Assembly: GCA_018105865.1 (NCBI GenBank)
Contig: CM030848.1
Coordinates: forward strand, 9,920,301-9,984,300
Direction: 5' to 3'
DNA: 64,000 nt
Source of the DNA: Metaphire vulgaris
Lineage: Eukaryota > Annelida > Clitellata > Crassiclitellata > Megascolecidae
The notes beneath the pieces were generated by a model. It searched no databases. It was not told where the DNA came from and saw only the letters and a program-made list of their open reading frames with translations. This document shows, in pieces, positions 48,201-57,423 of the stretch; position 1 is the first letter of the stretch; each line of letters begins with the position of its first letter. Made by a program: the position numbers and the translations under genes.

Positions 48201-51158
48201 ATTAAGGCAAAGTATCCACTGATTAAGTTCAATTATGAATCGATGGATGCACCTGGAATGTTCTTCATTGGGACTGTTACTCATTCACTGGATATGCGTA
48301 AGTCAGCCGGAGGATTCGTGCATGGATTTCGTTATACAGGTGAATTACCGTACATCTCAAATATTCGGAAATCTGCTCGTTTACAAATGCATCCATAATT
48401 TTAATTTTCATCTCTATTCTCAATATTACAATGTACGCTCTTGAATATAAAGAATTTGTATTACTGAAGTTAAACTACCGTAATTCTTTTGCATTCATCT
48501 GTATATTATATCTGAAAAGACTTTGACTTTCTGTAGCATTCTAGTACCTTAGGGTCAATCCATATAGTACGTATGCACTGAGGGGTTGGATTTAGGCGAT
48601 TTTACATATGTAAGGTGTGAAAATGGGGGGAATGGGGTTGAAAATATGCCCTTTTTGATTACTTACTATATGGATGAGCCCTTATTCAATAAAAAGCAAC
48701 TGTGGCAAATTTATATAGCATTTATAAACATTTTGTCGCATCAGGAGATGCTTTTCTATGCAATTCCTTGAATGGCCACAAAAGTGCTGGAAAATTCCAT
48801 GGCAAGTCCTTCACTAGGGTTGAAATTATAAGTGAGAGTGAAATGAATTGAATTTTCTTTCTGTTAGCCAGAGCCCTGCATCGGATCTTGGAGCTAAAGA
48901 ATCACGCAACACCGTGGCCATCTTCCTTGGGATCCTTATCAAACCTTGTTCCCACCGTGTTGAAGCGAATCAATGAGGCATCTGGAATTTACCAAATGTT
49001 TGGCATGCTAGGAGATGTCATTGCACTAAGAGGGTATGCCAGTCTCGACAATGATTTGCTGATATTTAAGTTAGACTTACAGTGTAGTGGAAATTCAGTG
49101 CCTGCTTGTGATAAATGTTTAAATCAAGCTTAAATTGCCCGAAACAATCTGATTCAACAAAGGTTTGCTGATTCATTTTTACATGTACCTAGAACAAACA
49201 CTGAAATTAGTATAAGAGCTTTTTCCATTTCTGACCCCAAAATCTGGAACTCTCTTCAACTGGCGGTTAGATCTTCAAACAAATTGAGCATTTTCAATTC
49301 TAGTCTTAAAACGCTTCTTTTCCAGTTAGCATTTCCTCTCTGTTTCCCTCTGACTGATCTCTGGAATGACCTGGTCTTTTGTGGATGGATTTGAAGTACC
49401 ATCGATTGATACCCTTGGGTATTAGAAATGGCACTATAGAAGTGCATAATTATTTATTATTTATTACAATACTTACTTTTACATGGTAGTGCAAAATTCT
49501 TTGACCAATTTTCTGTAAGAACTTGCACACTTTGGACAGTAATGGAATTGGGTTCAATAGTGATTATAGACAAGAAAGCATAGACCTTGGTTAGTGCATG
49601 CTATTATAGCATTTGCAATATTTTTGGTGCATGCTATTATAGCATTTGCAATATTTTTGGTGCATATTATAGCATTTGCAATATTTTTGGTGCCTGTTAT
49701 TATAGCATTTGCAATATTTTTGCATGAAAAAATCAAGTTGATGTGACATAAAACCTCTATAAAAATTGACTACAAGTAGGTCGACTGTTATTTTTATATT
49801 TTGTTTCAGTGAACAATATGAATACTTTGAAGAGTTTCCTGTCAATCTGCTGCATGACTTTGAACACTACACAGGCAAAAGAATTGGAAAGGCAGTAGTT
49901 CTGGTGATGGAGTATGGAGCAAATTTTTCTGGTCCTGGAAAAGACACTTTCCGTGTTGGAAGAGCCACTGAGGAACCTTCAGAAGCGCACACATCAAATT
50001 TCCTTCATCCTGTACTCTACTATTACAAGCGTCTACCAAATGGTAATTATATATCGCAATTGCAATGATTCTGTAATGAATATATGACAGATAATAGCAT
50101 TGTCTGTTTCTTGTCTGAAACAATAAATACTATCTAATTACTTGAAGTTGATAAAGTGGATCCCTTGTAAACGTGCTATGCAAGAATGGCCAGATTACAG
50201 ACTAAAGATTGCTAGATTAAATTTTGCCTTTATACAATGAGGCCAAATTAAATATGGTAAATTCTGTATTAAGACGTGGTTGAAATTCTCATTACAATTA
50301 ATTTATCCTGGGCATTTGTAGTGGATCTAGTTTCCAGATGAACATTGATCAGTTATTTAATTTAGATCATTGATCTGAGTTATCTTTGATCTGAATAATC
50401 ATTGATCATTTAGCCTCTTTTAGTTGATTGTTGACTACTGGAATGCCGTCTTCAGGTCCTAGTGTTGCTATAGCGCTCTACAGAGGCTAGTGCAATGTCC
50501 TAGGTCTGTAATGAACAAAACAATTGAGGACCTAATGAAATATGATTTCAAAATCAAGTCTGGAGTTTACCTTCATGGTATTAATGCTAAAGCTCACATT
50601 ATAATATATATCAAAGTTTTATAAGACAGTGCATGACAATAGGTTTCTACTCTAATCTAATCTAATCTAATCTTAAACTTCTATAGTGCATATGATTTAT
50701 TTCCTACTGGAAAATATGTGCCTTTATTTTCTAATTTAATTGATTATTGTGAATGTGAATATCATTACAACTATTCCAGCAGAGTCTTAAGATAAATTCC
50801 TTACCTAATATTAACACTGCTGCTAATAATGATAATGATTTCTTTACTTGTTGATTCTCTCAGAAAAGCTGAACAAATGAGTAAAAATTTCATTGCAGAA
50901 AAGGAAATGTTTACTCGATCTTCGTGGGAAGTCTTGCCGCGTCCTGAAAGAGTCCACCACATGGTGGAAGATTTTCTCACAAAATGGAACGCTCCGAACA
51001 GTCACATCCGGCCACTGCGAGCGTTTGTCGAAAACATTGTTGGCAAGGATCTTCGTTATTTCACTGGTGAAGAGTGTCTAGTGCTGGCGCTTACACGCGA
51101 TCAGATTCCGTACATGTGTAAAAGACAGTTCTTGAATGGGCAGACACTATTATTATAG
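36981..51158 (+). CDS. FOXRED2: FOXRED2-like FAD-dependent oxidoreductase (complete, nine exons)
   Basis: Exons: 36981-37164, 38659-38989, 39594-39724, 45533-45653, 47693-47941, 48173-48339, 48868-49033, 49810-50042, 50869-51158; 1,872 bases, 623 codons plus stop, all phases closing. Visible parts: signal peptide (residues 1 to about 22), FAD-binding GAGPAG (33-38), [30 protein letters not shown], a second dinucleotide motif GRGNSAFE (216-223), [37 protein letters not shown] and a C-terminal region with FSGPGKD and HHMVEDFLT. From family knowledge, FOXRED2 (ERFAD) is an ER-lumen flavoprotein that helps ER-associated degradation. It is slightly shorter than the human protein (about 684 residues), mainly at the C-terminus, which here ends NGQTLLL with no KDEL-like tail. 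An in-frame ATG at 36912 would add 23 residues and spoil the signal peptide, so 36981 is preferred. Confidence 0.95.
38659..38989 (+). CDS. FOXRED2: FOXRED2 exon 2
   Basis: Acceptor CCAAAG|GC is chosen over the nearer GGCAG because it gives [20 protein letters not shown] in phase, matching the family. It continues [20 protein letters not shown] and ends FLCR at donor GTTAGA. Confidence 0.93.
39594..39724 (+). CDS. FOXRED2: FOXRED2 exon 3
   Basis: Encodes [40 protein letters not shown] and LILG. The GTG motif and the V.GIDHAEGY run match the strand that closes the first FAD subdomain in this family. Acceptor ACTTGTAG, donor GTATAA. Confidence 0.95.
39890..41570 (-). mobile_element. Dead non-LTR retrotransposon (reverse transcriptase and 3' end)
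   Basis: Minus strand, 5' to 3': an RT fragment with [20 protein letters not shown] and [18 protein letters not shown] (41561-41049), then [20 protein letters not shown] (from 40931) and a C-terminal [20 protein letters not shown] ... [11 protein letters not shown] tail (40270-39899), ending in a (GAT)n run. Frames change between parts and the polymerase YADD box is replaced (IYDTTLFLP context), so it is inactive. The very short 3' end with trinucleotide repeats suggests an RTE-like clade; this is inference. It sits antisense in FOXRED2 intron 3. Confidence 0.88.
42502..42690. mobile_element. hAT-like MITE, CAGTGGCGGCTCC family, copy 2
   Basis: 189 bp, CAGTGGCGGCTCCAGGATTT to CCATGGAGCCGCCACTG, perfect duplication TGCATAGG at 42494-42501 and 42691-42698. 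In FOXRED2 intron 3. Confidence 0.92.
45165..45216. repeat. (ATT)n microsatellite
   Basis: About 17 units directly before the pogo-like element, inside FOXRED2 intron 3. Confidence 0.92.
45219..45393. mobile_element. Pogo/Tigger-like MITE
   Basis: Starts CAGTAGAGCTTCATTAAGAT and ends TTATGACGAGGTTTTACTG, resembling the CAGT.(A)AACCTCG.TATAA termini of pogo/Tigger elements, next to TA dinucleotides. 175 bp, no coding capacity. Lies 140 bases before FOXRED2 exon 4. Confidence 0.6.
45533..45653 (+). CDS. FOXRED2: FOXRED2 exon 4: second dinucleotide motif
   Basis: Encodes [20 protein letters not shown] followed by [20 protein letters not shown]. Together with ILG from exon 3 this forms the GxGxSA nucleotide-binding motif. 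Acceptor GTTCCGAG, donor GTGAGTG. It lies 5.8 kb from exon 3 because that intron holds the retrotransposon remnant. Confidence 0.95.
45848..45928. repeat. (TGAT)n/(TGGT)n tract
   Basis: About 20 imperfect TGAT/TGGT tetramers, about 195 bases after FOXRED2 exon 4. Confidence 0.9.
46050..46690. repeat. Direct duplication of about 80 bases flanking a SINE-like insert
   Basis: The unit TTTGCTTTAATAAAACTGTT ... GCACACAAATTAA occurs at 46069-46112 and again at 46615-46660 with extended similarity on both sides. Between them lies a piece with the S2 SINE motifs AAAGTAAAGTAAAG (46176) and GGCTGAGTCGACCTTAGACG (46464). Confidence 0.55.
47693..47941 (+). CDS. FOXRED2: FOXRED2 exon 5
   Basis: Encodes [20 protein letters not shown] through [34 protein letters not shown] and [10 protein letters not shown] are family hallmarks. 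Acceptor CATTTTAG, donor GTTAAAT, phase 2 on both sides. Confidence 0.95.
48173..48339 (+). CDS. FOXRED2: FOXRED2 exon 6
   Basis: Encodes [40 protein letters not shown] and RYT. The SAGGF(V/I)HGFRYT block, typical of the FAD-ribityl contact region of such oxidoreductases, is intact. Acceptor TTTCTTTCAG, donor GTGAAT. Confidence 0.95.
48868..49033 (+). CDS. FOXRED2: FOXRED2 exon 7
   Basis: Encodes [20 protein letters not shown], then [20 protein letters not shown]. The R.NEASG.YQMF run is characteristic of FOXRED2. Acceptor CTGTTAG, donor GTATGCC. A LINE tail starts about 100 bases downstream in the next intron. Confidence 0.94.
49131..49470 (+). mobile_element. CR1/L2/Jockey-type LINE 3' tail in FOXRED2 intron 7
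   Basis: The plus strand reads [20 protein letters not shown], then [20 protein letters not shown] and [10 protein letters not shown], the standard C-terminus of many LINE reverse transcriptases (R.F...P.IWNSLP...R.....F...LK..LF). It is followed by a short tail ending TTATTTATTATTTATTAC. Confidence 0.7.
49592..49722. repeat. 33-bp minisatellite beside FOXRED2 exon 8
   Basis: Four units of TGCATGCTATTATAGCATTT plus GCAATATTTTTGG, with the third unit shortened and the fourth altered. It ends 88 bases before exon 8. Each unit contains the short palindrome TGCTATTATAGCA. Confidence 0.85.
49810..50042 (+). CDS. FOXRED2: FOXRED2 exon 8
   Basis: Encodes [40 protein letters not shown] and [15 protein letters not shown]. 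These match the C-terminal half specific to FOXRED2. Acceptor TTGTTTCAG, donor GTAATT. A 33-bp minisatellite sits just upstream. Confidence 0.95.
50869..51158 (+). CDS. FOXRED2: FOXRED2 exon 9: C-terminus
   Basis: The obvious acceptor CTCTCAG (50863) is out of phase; the AG five bases later (AAAAG|CT, exon from 50869) restores it and gives [20 protein letters not shown]. Then [20 protein letters not shown] and [16 protein letters not shown] match the family, and the frame stops after NGQTLLL. The exact acceptor is the weakest point of the gene model. Confidence 0.88.
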
Positions 51159-51265
51159 ACAGCAAAGGCCATTAGTCAGGTCTTTACAAAGTACACAAGT
51201 ATGGCTGTGACAAAGACGAAAAGTCACAGAGTATTTATTGTACTCCTTTGAAACATTTATCATAG

Positions 51266-51271
51266 AATAAA
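51266..51271 (+). terminator. Candidate FOXRED2 poly(A) signal
   Basis: AATAAA 108 bases after the stop codon, in context CATAGAATAAATCAG. Further copies occur near 51476 and 51504, so more than one 3' end is possible. Confidence 0.5.
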
Positions 51272-52433
51272 TCAGTTTAAGACTTTTACACAAAGAACTT
51301 GGATACTGATGGCTTAAAGTTAGAGACCTTCTTATCACATATATTATTTGTCAAAAGGAGTCTTGAGTTGAATCAATGATTAAGGTTTGAAATTGATTTC
51401 AATCTTACTAATGAATCTTTAGAAATCCTCCATTTTAAAAGTTAATCAGCTCTTACAGGTAATGGTATCATATTGAAATAAACAGAAATCATCGGATCAA
51501 AGAAATAAACAAAATTGGTTTAAGGTAGGAAGTTCGGGTTATGACTGTTTTTGCTTGTCAGAGTATTTTGCAGTTGAATGAAGAAAACAAAAGAAACCTT
51601 TCGCTTCTTATGATTGTTGAGGGGGCGCCATCAGTATGTTTTGTCCCAAGACACTGACATCAAGAACCACAATATGCCAGTAAATATTAAGCCAGGCATA
51701 AACAACATGATAAACTGCATAAATATATGGTAAAACAGTGCATACATATCTTGATTTCCATTGTCATTTTGAATTGAATCAAATACTGATCTTTGATTTT
51801 ATTTTAAATCAAATACTGTAGTTTAACAGGTTCACAATTAATGATATCAGCATTCAGTCAAGACCTGAAAACCGTTGTTCTGATAACGGTGCCTTGCAAA
51901 CATTATGAAACCAGCATTGTTAGTGTGCATGATTTTTTTCTTGTGCCATAGAATACTATCAAATCCAGTGTTAAATACATCTCTTTTCTTTCGTTGTACG
52001 TGTTCCTGTTTCCCCACTGTGACTGATCTTCAAAATTGACCTTGCCTGGCTGACCGCTACAATTCAGCTATAGCCATTTCAGCGGCAGATTAAGTTTCTA
52101 AGAATAAGTAGCCACTATAGTACTACTTTTGGAAGCAATAAAAACATTCATGAGATTTTTTTACTTACTTACTTACTTACTGTTTTTATTATACCGGTCT
52201 CTTTTCTTAGTATATCAGCATCATCTGCAGTTGTATTTTTATTCTATTTCTATAGTACAATGCCTTGTTTTCTGCTTTACATGTTTTAATGCAATTATCA
52301 AAAAACCACTATTAATATAAAAATGCATTACAGTTCTCATGATTTCATAAGTCTAATGTCAAATTTTATGGCTGAACAGAAAATAGTGTTTTGAATCTAA
52401 TATAATAATGTCAAAAGTGTTTAGTTAGTAGTT
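51272..52433. other. Gap between the convergent FOXRED2 and USP genes
   Basis: Holds the 3' ends of both genes and a weak LINE-tail-like stretch near 51980-52050 (CCCCACTGTGACTGATCTTC ... ATTGACC, shared with 35520). No other gene is seen. Confidence 0.6.
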
Positions 52434-52784
52434 TTAACAAAGTCTTTCGTAGAATAGGAGATATGCCTGTTGTTTGAACACTTCATCTCTGTCCACAGCT
52501 CTCACTGTTGAATCACTTGTGTAGTACCACTGGCTACCACCAGCTAATGCTTGTGGCAACCTAACATTCATAAGAGGCGATGATGCTCCTTGAAGACTAG
52601 AAACTGTATTTTCTGGAATCTGGTCCCAATCGCATCCATCCTCCTGAAGAAATCTTTCAATGTTGCCTTTTGAGTTTTGTTTAGATTTAATGTAAGCTGT
52701 GTAATGGCCTCCTTCAAGGGACCCGCTATGCACCACTACTGCATAGAGTGAATACCAGACATTCTCCTGCCCATCGTTGATTCG
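52434..52784 (-). CDS. USP16: USP last exon: catalytic His box
   Basis: 116 residues plus TAA. YSLYAVVVHSGSLEGGHYTA contains the catalytic histidine; WYYTSDSTVRAVDRDEVF holds the Asp/Ser box, and AYLLFYERLC is the usual end of the fold. Acceptor AAAAATCAG. Poly(A) candidates (plus-strand TTTATT) occur near 52238 and 52185. Confidence 0.95.
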   Translation of the reverse strand, partial: RINDGQENVWYSLYAVVVHSGSLEGGHYTAYIKSKQNSKGNIERFLQEDGCDWDQIPENTVSSLQGASSPLMNVRLPQALAGGSQWYYTSDSTVRAVDRDEVFKQQAYLLFYERLC

Positions 52785-55700
52785 CTGATTTTTTAAAATA
52801 GAGAACAAAACAGTTATTTTAGATTAAATGGAAATAAGCAAATGTTTTTACTATTCTGTCCTGTTTGTAATCGTGACTGAAAAGGAAATGCATAGAGTTA
52901 CTACTGACATTTAGACAATATAATTTCACCTGGGCAAGACATTTTCAGTATGCCATATTGTTAGGTTCAGATCTTTATTACTATGGATAAATTGAGCATC
53001 AGTAATATTTATTTAAGTTTAGGAGCTTAATAAGTTTTGAAAAAGATTGACTCTTCATTAATATGTAATCTTGGTTTTAAGTTACAAACAAGAACAGTTC
53101 TGTGTAATGCCTAAGAAATACTACTGTGCAATTCTAAACGTTTAATAAATGAATAATAATTTCAACAATATAGCACTAAGCGGTCAACTGATGGCACTTT
53201 AGAAATCCATCTGCAAAAGCTCGCATAGTAGTCAAACTGAAAGATTATTAATATTAATTTATAATTACTATTATTACATGGTTGGTGATGCACGTTGAGT
53301 CATTCACAAAGTGAAGAACCATAAGTGTAGAGACAGTATGTTCAGTTTATAGTTGAGACAATTAGCATATATAGTATATACTTTTCTACAATTAAAATAG
53401 AATATAAAAATTTAAAAATTTAGTCACTAACTTGACATTTGGCACTCAAGTATTGCTTCAAATCCAAGAGTTCCGAAAACTGTACAGGATTATTTGCTTT
53501 CTCAAAGCCCTGTCCAGATGCTAGCTGGCATAAAAGACAAGATACAATCGCTTCAGAACAATTTGTGCTATTTAGACAACAGTATTCTGAAGCACATTAG
53601 AATTTATAATGGATTTTGAGAAACAGTAGACAATGCCCATAACATCCAGAGTTTATTTTAGCAGTTAAACTGTATTCTGAAGAACCAGTGGACATCATAC
53701 AATAGATAGCCATTTTCTGTTACAACTGTCAATAGAAAGAAAGTGCCAAAAATAGACTCCCAAACTATTTTAAAGAAGTGCAAAGTACACAAAATACTTG
53801 TTTAAATCGTTTCAGATGTATACACAAAATGGCAGGAACATCGCAGATCAAAGTCTGTTTCTTTCCTTCAGTAAGCATGTACTCGTCTCCAGCTGAAAGA
53901 TAAACCAAATCACATCAGTCAAGTATATCATATACCATATGTTAGTATGTATATTTGTCAATTTATATAGCGTCATAAGCATAGCAAAGCCAAAGACAAC
54001 AGTGCTTAGACCTCAAGTAACATACAGCATACAATATACATACATCATAACATACAAGTATGTAACATACAGAAGTTCTGCTTCTACTAACAAACTATAT
54101 TCCCGTAATAGCATTGCCATGTTTGTGAGTTTCTGCATAATACTGTAACTGAACAAGAATAGCATAGGATCCTAGCTTACTCATTCCTGCATTACATGCA
54201 GTGCAAAGATATTCCTTGCCGAGGTTCTCGGTTCGAGTAAAGACCTTCAACAAGAACTCAATCGGATAGCCTGATGATGAATTCCGATCCATCTATGCAT
54301 AAAAAGAAGGAAACAATGAATTAACTCCGTTTAATGGTTGTGGCAGCGGTGGCAGAGGCAATGATGGTGATGAAGGTAAAGATAAAGACACAGAAAGTGG
54401 AGAGGAAGGATGAGACAGGCAAGTCAAAGTCAAAAAAGTCAAAATCCTTCTGGAGCCTCACAGGCTCTTAGGGCGGTGCTGATCTCCGTTTCTTTAGACC
54501 TCAGCCAGTCGTGCAATGCCACGGATACGGGGCTAGTGTATCGCGTAGCGTACCTGTTTGACTTATCACAGGGATTGTTACCACTGCTCCTCATTTTACC
54601 ACTGCAAAAAAGGCTGAGTCAACCTTTAGGGCTCCTGTGGGACCCGAACTCGCGACATGTTGCTACATTGTCCAACGTTGTTACCACTCTGCTAACTTCC
54701 CATCCCATGAAACAAGCAAAGGAACGAATAAAGAGAACAGGTATTTATTTAATGGCTGGCAAAGCCAGGCTTACCACTAAGTTATAATGTTAGCAGAAAC
54801 AGATAACGAATACCAGTTAAGATCATTTTTCTTTTATAAACAATTATTATTAATCAACGCCACCCTAAAAATTTCATCAGGCAGTTACGTAGCTTTCTAG
54901 TCAGTCAAAATACACACCTTATTGACATAATCTTCTTCTATTTCTTTCCAAGTATCTTCGTGAATAAGGATGGGAAGAGAGATGTCAAGAAATGATTCGT
55001 ACAAAACGTGTGGCTGCATTTACAAAAAAACAAGCAGAAACTCCAACCAGGGAGAAAAAGTCATTTGTAGATTTTAGGTTCTGCTACTTTAGCATAACTA
55101 TTTGTAAGCAATATAGCTGTCGATTAGATATCTAACTGTCTAACTGTGTGTGTGTGCGTGTGTGTGTGTGACACTAAATTGCTTTGAAGTAGCTTGATAA
55201 TAAAATTTGGGGCAGAAAAGTAGCAACATTGCATGGATTTCATTTTTTAAATCAAATTCAATTAAATATTGCCAATATTTACCGGTAATTTAAAAAGATG
55301 TACAGTCGGTGAAAGTTGAAATTTTAACTTATCAAATTCAAAGGTTTCTCATAAATACTAATGCTAAAGAGTGGAATTAGGTGTTTAAAGAACCTGACTA
55401 GGTCTATCAAAAAGCATAATTTCAATTAATAATTTTATACCGGTAACCCTGACTTGGACATAGAGTATTAGACATTTTTAGAAAAATCTCTCACCGTTCC
55501 ACAGCCCAAACAGTTGTATTCGGTTCTGAAATGACCTCCAAACACTTTGTCGACCAAAGTTAATAGATTCCTTTGCTGTTTCAACTGAAACCATTTAAAT
55601 TAATAATTAACGTGCAATCAACTAAAATACCCGTACATGAAACCACTGTCATTTTTTATCATAAAATTAAAAATTGAATATACCTTACATATGATCAAAA

Positions 55701-56255
55701 TTATCAAAGCAATATTTCATAAACCCAAAAATATCATTTTGCAATTATAAAAATCCCATTGATAAAATTATAAATAAAATGTTCAGCTGTTATAATATCA
55801 AATTTAACTTTGACAGCCTTCATTATCCTAAGAAACAGCATTTCATCAGGAAATTTGAACTCCATATCTAAAACATCAATGACCTGTCGTTCATCTTCTC
55901 TGATTCCATCGAGCAAATGTCTCAAAAGATCGTGACTGTCCTGTTGGCGAAATCCATAGAACCTTTCAGCTCTAAAGTACCCAAAATGAAATGGGGCTTG
56001 AAGTGAGTCAATATCTATGGAATGAGACATTTATACATACATCTCTGTATGACCAGAGATGAACTTCAGAAACTATATATTTAAGATTTTCTTTGATTTT
56101 TCTTACCTCCGACAGACACCTTTTAAAACCAATTCAGGATTAAGAGATCCTGTTCTCTTTCCAGAATTCATTTCCTGAAAGAGTTTTGAAAGAGATGAAC
56201 TCACAGATTCATTATTACTATTAGGCGACCGTAAGTCAATCGAGTGAAGCCATCT
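52434..56255 (-). CDS. USP16: USP16/USP45-like ubiquitin-specific protease, C-terminal eight exons
   Basis: Exons in transcription order: 56255-56107, 55971-55809, 55584-55495, 55013-54918, 54292-54181, 53892-53798, 53509-53432, 52784-52434; 1,134 bases, 377 codons plus TAA, phases consistent. Recognisable: VCRRAERFYGFRQQDSHDLL (QQDS box), LVDKVFGGHFRTEYNCLGCG and YLCTACN (the two CxxC zinc-binding pairs of the USP fold), SFLDISLPI, CIHLKRFKQ, and the catalytic histidine box HSGSLEGGHYTAY with SDSTV and AYLLFYERLC at the end. In vertebrates USP16 removes ubiquitin from histone H2A and USP45 acts in DNA repair; this looks like an undivided relative. It lacks the long insert of human USP16. The exon with the catalytic cysteine (NxGNTCFxN) and the N-terminal ZnF-UBP were not found to the right, so the gene is incomplete here. 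Confidence 0.9.
53432..53509 (-). CDS. USP16: USP exon: NNPVQFSELLDL
   Basis: Encodes GFEKANNPVQFSELLDLKQY then LSAKCQ, matching the V.FPE.LDL...C segment of USP16/45. Acceptor CTGGACAG, donor GTTAGTG. Confidence 0.88.
53798..53892 (-). CDS. USP16: USP exon: CIHLKRF
   Basis: Encodes GDEYMLTEGKKQTLICDVPA then ILCIHLKRFKQ. P..L..HLKRF is the core USP strand before the His box. Acceptor TCTTTCAG, donor GTATTTTG. Confidence 0.92.
54181..54292 (-). CDS. USP16: USP exon: second CxxC pair
   Basis: Encodes MDRNSSSGYPIEFLLKVFTR and TENLGKEYLCTACNAGM. YLCTACN completes the zinc-ribbon. Acceptor TGCATAG, donor GTAAGCT, leaving phase 1. Confidence 0.88.
54421..54712 (-). repeat. tRNA-derived SINE family S2 in a USP intron
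   Basis: Minus strand: GGGAAGTTAGCAGAGTGGTA (A box), CGCGAGTTCGGGTCCCACAG (B box), body GGCTGAGTC...CCTTTTTTGC and a degenerate CTTTGAC tail. The best preserved copy of the family. Confidence 0.75.
54918..55013 (-). CDS. USP16: USP exon: SFLDISLPI
   Basis: Encodes PHVLYESFLDISLPILIHED then TWKEIEEDYVNK. ESFLDISLPI is one of the best-conserved USP16/45 motifs. Acceptor AAATGCAG, donor GTGTGTA. Confidence 0.92.
55495..55584 (-). CDS. USP16: USP exon: first CxxC pair
   Basis: Encodes LKQQRNLLTLVDKVFGGHFR then TEYNCLGCGT. D(R/K)(V/I)FGG and CxxC mark the first zinc-ribbon half in USP fingers. Acceptor TGGTTTCAG, donor GTGAGAG. Confidence 0.9.
55809..55971 (-). CDS. USP16: USP exon: QQDS box
   Basis: Acceptor TTGGGTACTTTAG gives AERFYGFRQQDSHDLLRHLL then DGIREDERQVIDVLDMEFKF, directly after VCRR, as in the family. 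Two donors keep phase: AAA|GTTAAA (55809, chosen because the length matches the family) and CAG|GTCATT further upstream. Confidence 0.82.
56107..56255 (-). CDS. USP16: USP exon upstream of the QQDS box
   Basis: Acceptor CATTTTGTAG, donor GTAAGAA. It encodes RWLHSIDLRSPNSNNESVSS, SLSKLFQEMNSGKRTGSLNP and ELVLKGVCRR. FxxEM...G...P and VC(K/R)(K/R) resemble the stretch before the QQDS box in USP16/45. Confidence 0.8.
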
Positions 56256-56855
56256 CTACAAAATGTGAAAAAATAATGCAATATAAAAACGAAACTTATC
56301 AAGTGAAAGCAAAACTAAATCAATAACTACAAAATCTGAAAAATTAAGTACAATTATCATACCAGAATAAAACAAACTTTATTCCAAAATGATGAGCATC
56401 AATTTCAGAATTAAAATAGATTTAGAGCAGAGTTTCTGTAAAATAAATTCAGCAACATCAAGTAAACATTAAAATTCAAGGAAAGAAGTTTTGAACAATG
56501 AAACTCAATTACTGTGATATTCAAAGAAGAACCCATATACCATATCTATGTCCTAATATCAAACAGCCTTGATTCTAAGTGAAGGTTAATACGTGATTGA
56601 ACTTTGCATGTGGATCGAAAATTCTTGATAGAAAGAGGAATGTGTTATCATGAGAAGTGACAGCATAAGAAAGTGGCAAAAGTCAATAAACTTACTTACT
56701 TACTTACTTAAAAAAATAAGCAGGCTGTACTATACTCAATGTATATAGAAGTCAATTGGAAATTATTTTTTTAAAAACAATATTAGGTACAAGGCTTACA
56801 CATTGTCTGAAAAGACGTTATAATAAAGCAATTCGGAAAAGTAATGTCCACTCAC

Positions 56856-56942
56856 TAACGAAGAAAGAATTTTTGAACGATAATAGAACGCGAAGCAGAT
56901 GACAGCAGTCAAAGCAGGAGCTCCACGAGTATAAGGTGCTAA
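56856..56942 (-). other. Candidate exon upstream of the USP exons
   Basis: An 87-base segment with a strong acceptor (CCTATCTTGTAG) and strong donor (GTGAGTGG), open in phase 0: LAPYTRGAPALTAVICFAFY then YRSKILSSL. It joins the 56255 exon in phase. The hydrophobic stretch does not resemble USP16/45, so it may be a non-canonical USP exon, another gene or chance. Confidence 0.3.
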
Positions 56943-57276
56943 CTACAAGATAGGTAAATCAACAGAATCTAATAAGTTCCAGAAGAAATTAACAAAAATG
57001 AAAGCCATTTGACTTGGCATGCACTTTTACCTAAACACAACTCTCTGAGAGGTGTCACTTAACTTCATGCCTCTAAATCATGTGCCTTGCTAGATTACGT
57101 GGCAGAGTATCAGCCTTTTCTCAGACGGGCAGTCAACCTTGGGTCCGATTCTTGGGCACTCACTTGTTCACCGACGCTTAGTGGACAAAATATTGATCTG
57201 TATAGCACTTCAGGTTGATGACCAGCCATTATTATCAGAGTGCCATATAAATTGAAGATTTATATTAGATATTGGC

Positions 57277-57277
<1 letters not shown>

Positions 57278-57314
<37 letters not shown>

Positions 57315-57327
57315 GATGATGATGATG

Positions 57328-57421
<94 letters not shown>
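57278..57421. repeat. (AAT)n microsatellite with an internal GAT block
   Basis: About 46 trinucleotides: AAT, then a short ATG/ATGATG block, then about 34 AAT. The polyasparagine reading is an artefact. Confidence 0.95.

Positions 57422-57423
<2 letters not shown>

Noticed and set aside
49592..49722. Repeats spaced like a CRISPR array
   Set aside because: The units are contiguous with no unique spacers, and the DNA is animal; it is a minisatellite.
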